The notes beneath the pieces are model-generated. The model saw only the letters and a list, made by a program, of their open reading frames with translations, was not told the origin of the DNA and made no database searches. A DNA stretch of 26,578 nt from NCBI GenBank assembly GCA_050249455.1, contig JBFWQM010000050.1:1-26578 (forward strand), read 5' to 3'. Below are positions 22,799 to 26,578 of this stretch, piece by piece (the stretch's first letter is position 1; every line of letters begins with the position of its first letter). The stretch is from JBFWQM01 sp050249455. GTDB taxonomy: Bacteria > Pseudomonadota > Alphaproteobacteria > MPNO01 > VGEU01. Both the position numbers and the translations under genes were made by a program.

Positions 22799-22876
22799 CC
22801 CCCACCCAACCTTCCCTCGGTCGACGGGGAGGGCTTTCTTCCCCCTCCCCTCGTGGGAGGGGGCAGGGGGAGGGGG
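22799..22876. repeat. Palindromic C/G-run intergenic element
   Basis: CCTTCCC pairs loosely with GGGGAGG around 22810-22832, then CCCCCTCCC-ctcgt-GGGAGGGGG (22841-22863) forms a 9-bp hairpin, followed by another GGGGGAGGGGG run. The composition and layout are like the element at 12719-12814, although the sequence is not identical. A run of eight A follows at 22889-22896. It may end transcription of the upstream reductase gene. Confidence 0.55.
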
Positions 22877-22970
22877 CTTCTCCGCGCGAAAAAAAACGCC
22901 GGGCTGGCCCTTAAACCCCTCGTCAACCATCCCATGCCATGATCGGCGAAACGGCGGTGGGTTGACCCGG

Positions 22971-23237
22971 ATGCTTTTGCGAAACGGCTTTGCGCTGCTT
23001 CTACTCGTCGCGCTCGGCGGCTGCGCCGATGCGCTGTACGAGCACGTCGGGATGACCGAGGAAGCCGTGCTGAAGCGCGGCCAGTTCGTGAAGGCGGCGC
23101 CGCAGCCGGACCTCGACCCGGTGTACTGCTACCGTACGATCGGCGCCCCCGACTGCTATGCCCGGCCGCAGCCCGGCCGCGCCGAGCAGCTCATCGGCTC
23201 CTACGGCCCCGCGCCGGCCCGCAAGCCCGCCAACTGA
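22971..23237 (+). CDS. Small putative outer-membrane lipoprotein
   Basis: An 88-residue protein with a lipoprotein signal peptide: a charged start (MLLRN), a hydrophobic core FALLLLVAL and the lipobox LGGC with Cys18. The residue after Cys is Ala, so the Lol rule would send it to the outer membrane. The mature part has two cysteines in VYCYRTIGAPDCYARPQPG, which may form a disulfide, and is proline-rich. No domain is recognised. It has a GGTGGG ribosome site at a loose distance and is convergent with the next gene, five bases away. Confidence 0.72.
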   Translation: MLLRNGFALLLLVALGGCADALYEHVGMTEEAVLKRGQFVKAAPQPDLDPVYCYRTIGAPDCYARPQPGRAEQLIGSYGPAPARKPAN

Positions 23238-23242
23238 CGGGG

Positions 23243-23473
23243 CTAGGCGGCCTTCTCGGCCCGCAGGCGCGTCAGCTTGCCGCGGGCGTCCTCGATGAAC
23301 GCGACGTCGTCGCGGCGGTCGCGCACGCCGGCGCCGCCGTGGCCGGTCAGGGCCGCCTCCAACGCGCGGAACAGCTCTTCCGCGACCTCGACGGAACCTT
23401 CGCTGCACGCCTGGTCGAAGGCGGCGAGAATCTTGTCGCTCAGGCGGCGTTGCGCGGTCACGGCGGACTCCAT
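23243..23473 (-). CDS. Conserved-looking 76-aa hypothetical protein
   Basis: A small, charged, helical protein: MESAVTAQRRLSDKILAAFD, then EVAEELFRALEAALTG, and a C-terminal helix DDVAFIEDARGKLTRLRAEKAA. The heptad-like spacing of Leu and Ala suggests a helical hairpin or oligomer. The function is unknown. The ATG at 23473 is the first in frame near the domain; the TTG-Pro-Thr-GTG codons just upstream could also serve. An inverted repeat, GCTTGC-acggtcg-GCAAGC (23475-23493), lies immediately upstream of the start. It is divergent from the monooxygenase gene. Confidence 0.6.
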   Translation of the reverse strand: MESAVTAQRRLSDKILAAFDQACSEGSVEVAEELFRALEAALTGHGGAGVRDRRDDVAFIEDARGKLTRLRAEKAA

Positions 23474-23526
23474 GGCTTGCACGGTCGGCAAGCCTATCGC
23501 GGTCGGGTAACCAGGGCGTAAAGGGG

Positions 23527-23552
23527 ATGCCGGCGGCGCGCCGATCCGGCAT
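23527..23552. promoter_or_regulatory. Inverted repeat upstream of the monooxygenase gene
   Basis: ATGCCGG and CCGGCAT form 7-bp perfect arms around 12 bases. The site lies between the divergent 76-aa gene and the monooxygenase gene, before its AGGGAGG ribosome site, and could be an operator. No matching regulator is proven. Confidence 0.3.
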
Positions 23553-23587
23553 GATCGCCGCCGACTGACTGGCAGGGAGGCCCCGCG

Positions 23588-24727
23588 ATGACATCCGATC
23601 CGCGCAATGCCCAGGCGCGCCAGGCGCTGCTCGACCGCGCCCGCGACCTCGTCCCGGCGCTGCGGGCGCGCATCGGCGCGGCAGACGCGGCGCGTCGGCT
23701 GCCCGACGCCTCGATCGCCGACCTGCGCGGCGCGGGGCTGCTCGGCATCCTCAAGCCGGCGCGCTTCGGCGGCCTCGGCCTCGACCTGGAGACATACGGC
23801 CGTGCCGTGCTGGCGCTCGGCCGCGGCTGCGGCGCGACGGCGTGGGCCGGCGCCGCCCGCGGCGTCGGGCAGTGGCGGGCCGGCCGCTACCCCGCGGCGG
23901 CGCAGGACGAGGTGTGGTCGGCCGACGGCCTGGCCGCGGCGGCGCTGGCGCCGGGCGGCGAGGCGTTGGCGGACCACAGCGGATGGCGCCTCGGCGGCCG
24001 TTGGCCGCGGGTGGCGGCGGCGGCCAGCGCCGACTGGCTGCTGCTCGGCTGCCGCGCGGACGGCGGCGCGGCGCTGGCGCTGGTGCCGCGCGCCGACGTG
24101 CGCCTGGACGACGACGCGGCGGCGCTCGGGCTCGCCGGCGGCGGCGGGCGCACGGTGGTCGCGGAAGGCGCGGCGGTGCAGGGCCATCGGCTGCTGCGGC
24201 TGGCCGAACCGGTCGCGGCGGATGCGGCGGCGCTCCACCGCGTCCCGCTGGCGGCGGTGCTGCCGGGCGCGCTGGCGCTGCCGGTGGTGGCGATCGCCGG
24301 CGGCGCGCTCGACGACTACATCGCCACGACGCGCGAGCGCACCACGCGCGGCGCCGCGGTCGGCGGCAACCGTTCGATGGCCGAATTCCCCACCATTCAG
24401 CTCCGCGTCGCGGAGGCCGCCTCGCTGGTCGACGCGGCGGAGCTGCTGCTGTGCCGCGACCTCGCGGAGGCCGACCCCGCGCCGTCGGAGGAGGCGCTGC
24501 TGCGCAACCGGCGCGACGGCGCCTTCGCCGCGCGGCTCGCCACCCAGGCGGTCGACCGGCTGTTCGAATCGGCGGGCGGCCAGGGCCTGTTCTCCAGCCA
24601 CCCGATGCAGCGCGCGTGGCGCGACGCGCATGCCGCCGCCATGCACGCCAGCCTGAACTGGGACGCCGTCGGCACCCTGGTCGGCCGCGGAATGCTCGGC
24701 CTGCCGGCGGAGAACGCGCCGGCCTGA
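23588..24727 (+). CDS. Acyl-CoA dehydrogenase-fold flavin monooxygenase (HsaA/HpaH-C2-like)
   Basis: A 379-residue protein with the acyl-CoA dehydrogenase fold but with the sequence pattern of group D flavin monooxygenases, which use reduced flavin from a partner reductase to hydroxylate aromatic rings. Matches to the HsaA type include LPDASIADLRGAGLLGILKPARFGG at the N-terminus, QDEVWS, and the C-terminal run NRRDGAFAARLATQAVDRLFES with PMQRAWRDAHAAAMHA. The usual catalytic glutamate of acyl-CoA dehydrogenases is not evident. AGGGAGG precedes the ATG. No flavin reductase gene is seen in the window, so the partner is elsewhere. The substrate is unknown. Confidence 0.78.
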   Translation: MTSDPRNAQARQALLDRARDLVPALRARIGAADAARRLPDASIADLRGAGLLGILKPARFGGLGLDLETYGRAVLALGRGCGATAWAGAARGVGQWRAGRYPAAAQDEVWSADGLAAAALAPGGEALADHSGWRLGGRWPRVAAAASADWLLLGCRADGGAALALVPRADVRLDDDAAALGLAGGGGRTVVAEGAAVQGHRLLRLAEPVAADAAALHRVPLAAVLPGALALPVVAIAGGALDDYIATTRERTTRGAAVGGNRSMAEFPTIQLRVAEAASLVDAAELLLCRDLAEADPAPSEEALLRNRRDGAFAARLATQAVDRLFESAGGQGLFSSHPMQRAWRDAHAAAMHASLNWDAVGTLVGRGMLGLPAENAPA

Positions 24728-24758
24728 GCCTCGCGAATTCCCGTCCGCGATCGGTCGC

Positions 24759-24787
24759 TTGACCGGATGACCGGCCGCCGTTATATT
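24759..24787 (+). promoter_or_regulatory. Sigma-70-type promoter of the ArsR-SRPBCC-GST operon
   Basis: TTGACC (24759-24764) and TATATT (24782-24787) are separated by exactly 17 bases. Transcription is predicted to start at about 24793-24795, at or beside the ArsR ATG (24795), so the mRNA should be leaderless or nearly so. No Shine-Dalgarno sequence is seen upstream of the ATG. Confidence 0.7.
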
Positions 24788-24806
24788 TAACCATATGGTG
24801 AATTAT
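24783..24806. promoter_or_regulatory. ArsR operator palindrome over the -10 box and start codon
   Basis: A 24-base dyad centred between 24794 and 24795 has 10 of 12 base pairs matching; its core ACCATATGGT (24790-24799) is perfect. It covers most of the -10 box, the predicted transcription start and the ATG. This is the expected place for autorepression by the ArsR protein encoded directly downstream. Confidence 0.7.
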
Positions 24807-25181
24807 CAGCATGGACCGCTCGATGCGGTGTTCGGCGCGCTGGCGGACCCGACGCGGCGCGCGATGATCGCCCGCCTGGCGCATGGCGCCGCGACGGTGG
24901 GCGCGCTCGGCGCGCCGTTCGCGCTGACGCCGCCGGCGGTGACCAAGCACCTCAACGTGCTGGAGGACGCCGGGCTGATCGTGCGCCGCAAGGTGGGGCG
25001 GGAGCGGCACTGCAGCCTGGCGCCCGAACGGCTGCGCGAGGCGGAGGCGTGGATCGGCGAGATGCGCCGGTTCTGGGAGACGCAGCTCGATTCCTTCGCG
25101 CGCTATCTCGAGAGCGCGCCCGACGACCCGAAGGCGGAGGGACGACATGGCAGACGACGGCGCGCGAAGCGTCAGGCTTGA
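24795..25181 (+). CDS. ArsR-family transcriptional regulator
   Basis: A 128-residue winged-helix repressor. It opens LDAVFGALADPTRRAMIARLAHG, and its recognition helix is LTPPAVTKHLNVLEDAGLI (44-62), followed by the wing VRRKVGRERHCSLAP. It lacks the ELCVCDL metal-binding motif, so it is of the non-metal subgroup often paired with SRPBCC (AHSA1) genes. The tail DDPKAEGRHGRRRRAKRQA is basic and overlaps the next gene by 35 bases. It probably represses its own operon through the palindrome over its start. The inducer is unknown. Confidence 0.92.
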   Translation: MVNYQHGPLDAVFGALADPTRRAMIARLAHGAATVGALGAPFALTPPAVTKHLNVLEDAGLIVRRKVGRERHCSLAPERLREAEAWIGEMRRFWETQLDSFARYLESAPDDPKAEGRHGRRRRAKRQA

Positions 25182-25587
25182 GCGGCGGGTCGGGGTCGCC
25201 CCGGCACGCGCCTTCCGCGCCTGGACCGACCCGGCGGAGGTGCGGCGCTGGTGGTGCCCCATGGGCTTCGTGCCGGAGACGGTCGACATCGACCCGCGGC
25301 CCGGCGGCCGGCTGCGGCTGGCCATGCGCTCGCCGGAGGGCAATCTGTTCGCGATCAGCGGCATCTACCGCGTGGTGGAGCCGCCGCACCGGCTGGTCCA
25401 CAGCTGGGTTTGGGATCACCTGCCCGACATGGAGACCGAGGTGACGGTGGAGTTCGTCCGCGACGGCGACGGCACCCGCGTGGTGGTCGCCCACGACGGG
25501 TTCCCCGACGCGCCCGCGGCGGCGCGGCATGCCGACGGTTGGACCAGCGTGCTCGACCGCCTTGCCAACCGCTCATGGGAGGACTGA
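25147..25587 (+). CDS. SRPBCC (AHSA1) domain protein
   Basis: A 146-residue START-like domain of the Activator-of-Hsp90 homologue type. It has VRLERRVGVAPARAFRAWTDPAEVRRWWCP, a strand pair ending DIDPRPGGRLRLAM, the segment ISGIYRVVEPPHRLVHSWVW, and the C-terminal helix ADGWTSVLDRLAN. The fold makes a hydrophobic pocket and may bind a small molecule. GGAGGG precedes the ATG, which lies inside the end of the ArsR gene. In such pairs the protein is thought to act with, or be controlled by, the ArsR regulator, but its ligand is unknown. Confidence 0.9.
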   Translation: MADDGARSVRLERRVGVAPARAFRAWTDPAEVRRWWCPMGFVPETVDIDPRPGGRLRLAMRSPEGNLFAISGIYRVVEPPHRLVHSWVWDHLPDMETEVTVEFVRDGDGTRVVVAHDGFPDAPAAARHADGWTSVLDRLANRSWED

Positions 25588-25590
25588 CCG

Positions 25591-26220
25591 ATGGCCGAGA
25601 TCACGCTGCACGGCGCCGCCGGCAGCACGTTCGTGCGCACCGCGCGCATGGCGTGCGCGGAGAAGGGGGTCGGCCACCGGCTGGTGCCGGCCGACCTGCG
25701 CTCGGCCGCGCACCGGGCGCTGCACCCGTTCGGCCGCATGCCGGTGATGCAGCACGGCGACTACACCCTTTATGAAACCCGCGCCATCGCCGGCTACATC
25801 GACGACGCCTTCGACGGGCCGCGGCTGACCCCGGCGGCGGCACGCCCGCGGGCGGAGATGGAGAAGTGGATCTCGGTCTCCAACAGCTACGTCGATGCGG
25901 TCACGGTGCGCCAGTTCGTCATCGAGCGGCTGGCCGCCGAGGCCCTGCTGGGCCGCAAGCCGGACGAGGACGCGATCGCCGCGGCGCTGCCCAGGGTGGC
26001 CGACCAGCTCGCGCTGATGGACCGTGAGCTGGCGGCGCGGCCGTTCCTCGCCGGCGAGGCGCTGTCGCTCGCCGACCTGTTCCTGGCGCCGATCGTTGCC
26101 TATGTCGGGATGGCGCCGGAAGGCGCCGGCCTGCTCGCCGGCAAAGACCACCTGAGGCGTTGGTACGGCGCGATGGCCGAGCGCCCCAGCTTCGCCGCCA
26201 CCGCGCCCAAGTTCGGCTGA
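25591..26220 (+). CDS. Glutathione S-transferase family protein
   Basis: A 209-residue protein with an N-terminal thioredoxin-like domain (about 1-80) including HPFGRMPVMQHGDYTLYETRAIAGYID, the cis-Pro and glutathione gamma-glutamyl site, though Thr replaces the common Ser of ESRAI. The all-helical C-terminal domain ends with ALSLADLFLAPIVAY (the N-capping box ADL) and GAMAERPSF. It acts in the cytoplasm and probably conjugates or reduces an electrophile with glutathione. GGGAGGA before the ATG and a three-base gap tie it to the SRPBCC gene. A hairpin follows the stop. Confidence 0.9.
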   Translation: MAEITLHGAAGSTFVRTARMACAEKGVGHRLVPADLRSAAHRALHPFGRMPVMQHGDYTLYETRAIAGYIDDAFDGPRLTPAAARPRAEMEKWISVSNSYVDAVTVRQFVIERLAAEALLGRKPDEDAIAAALPRVADQLALMDRELAARPFLAGEALSLADLFLAPIVAYVGMAPEGAGLLAGKDHLRRWYGAMAERPSFAATAPKFG

Positions 26221-26222
26221 CG

Positions 26223-26246
26223 CGGTCCGCGCCGACGCGCGGACCG
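26223..26246. terminator. Hairpin between convergent GST and GFA genes
   Basis: CGGTCCGCG and CGCGGACCG form a 9-bp perfect stem with loop CCGACG. It begins two bases after the GST stop and ends five bases before the stop of the convergent gene, so it could terminate both. There is no T tract. Confidence 0.55.
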
Positions 26247-26251
26247 GCTGC

Positions 26252-26578
26252 CTACAGCGTCTCGTAGAGGCCGCGCTTCTTGTGCCAGTCCTCGATGCCG
26301 TCGTCGGGGTAGCGCGGGTAGTGCTCGTCGCTGGGCCCCTCCGGCACCAGCGACCACGGCACGCGGTAGTCCAGCATGTAGGCGCGGCGCTCCGGCGGCA
26401 CCGGCAGCGGCGTGTCGATCGCCGACGCCGCCGGGTACACCCATTTCGGGTAGTTCGGGTTGGCGAGCCACAGCATGCTGGCGCACTTCGAGCAGAAGTG
26501 CCGCCGCGTGAAGCCGAGGCCGTCCGCCTCGTAGGCGCCGCGGTCGTTGTTGCGCGAGCGGTAGATGGTGACGTGCTC
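26252..26578 (-). CDS. GFA-family (DUF636) zinc protein, 3' part
   Basis: The minus-strand frame is open to the window edge, so the N-terminus is missing; about 108 residues are visible. RHFCSKCASMLW carries the second CxxC zinc motif of the glutathione-dependent formaldehyde-activating (GFA) family, with Ala where Gly is usual. Family members are mostly uncharacterised, and the formaldehyde role is disputed. The C-terminal part (YPRYPDDGIEDWHKKRGLYETL) is longer than the core domain and tyrosine/acid-rich. It ends beside the GST gene, another glutathione-linked protein, but on the opposite strand. Confidence 0.72.
   Translation of the reverse strand, partial: EHVTIYRSRNNDRGAYEADGLGFTRRHFCSKCASMLWLANPNYPKWVYPAASAIDTPLPVPPERRAYMLDYRVPWSLVPEGPSDEHYPRYPDDGIEDWHKKRGLYETL

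Noticed and set aside
1..26578. Defence island, CRISPR array, prophage or biosynthetic gene cluster
   Set aside because: No spaced direct repeats, cas, toxin-antitoxin, phage, transposase, NRPS/PKS or similar genes are visible. The lone DUF559 gene is not enough to call a defence system.

Overview
This is a GC-rich, gene-dense chromosomal window that looks alphaproteobacterial, most likely from the Rhodospirillales or a relative. The reasons are the gene families, a glyQ-glyS-ppdK run, intergenic palindromes of the CTCCGGCTTGACCGGAG type, and one intergenic promoter that fits the alphaproteobacterial general-stress (EcfG) consensus GGAAC-N16-CGTT. Almost all of the DNA is coding. No gene-free stretch exceeds about 210 bases. 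I see no rRNA, CRISPR array, insertion sequence, integrase or phage gene.

Layout, left to right. (1) 1-2044: the 3' part of a SAM methyltransferase, a tRNA-Pro(CGG) with its own promoter on the minus strand, a polyprenyl diphosphate synthase (minus), and a divergent DUF2007 protein. (2) 2037-9695: a TrmN6-like methyltransferase, an SppA-like S49 peptidase and a small zinc-ribbon membrane protein, then glyQ-glyS-ppdK behind its own promoter. (3) 9731-10480: a hemerythrin-domain protein behind an EcfG-type promoter, then a double palindrome and hairpins separating it from the convergent tyrS. (4) 10481-14917: tyrS (minus), a PuuE-like CE4 protein, a large palindromic element followed immediately by a DUF559 VSR-like nuclease, anmK, and a convergent alpha/beta hydrolase. 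(5) 15126-17830: a cysteine desulfurase and TenA joined by an ATGA overlap, convergent with ygfZ. (6) 17898-21761: a glycan operon of GT9, GT4 and an AsnB-type amidotransferase. (7) 21790-23587: acuI/yhdH-type reductase, a second palindromic element, a small lipoprotein and a convergent 76-aa hypothetical. (8) 23588-26578: an HsaA-like flavin monooxygenase, an ArsR-SRPBCC-GST operon with a clear promoter/operator, and the 3' part of a GFA-family protein (minus).

Most of the window is ordinary housekeeping and I did not find a clearly new multi-gene system. The observations most worth following are: the palindrome next to the DUF559 nuclease, which might be a mobile or REP-like pairing; the EcfG promoter on the hemerythrin gene; an apparently leaderless ArsR transcript whose start codon sits inside its operator; and a 9-codon mini-ORF, starting at the predicted transcription start, that overlaps the GT9 start codon.
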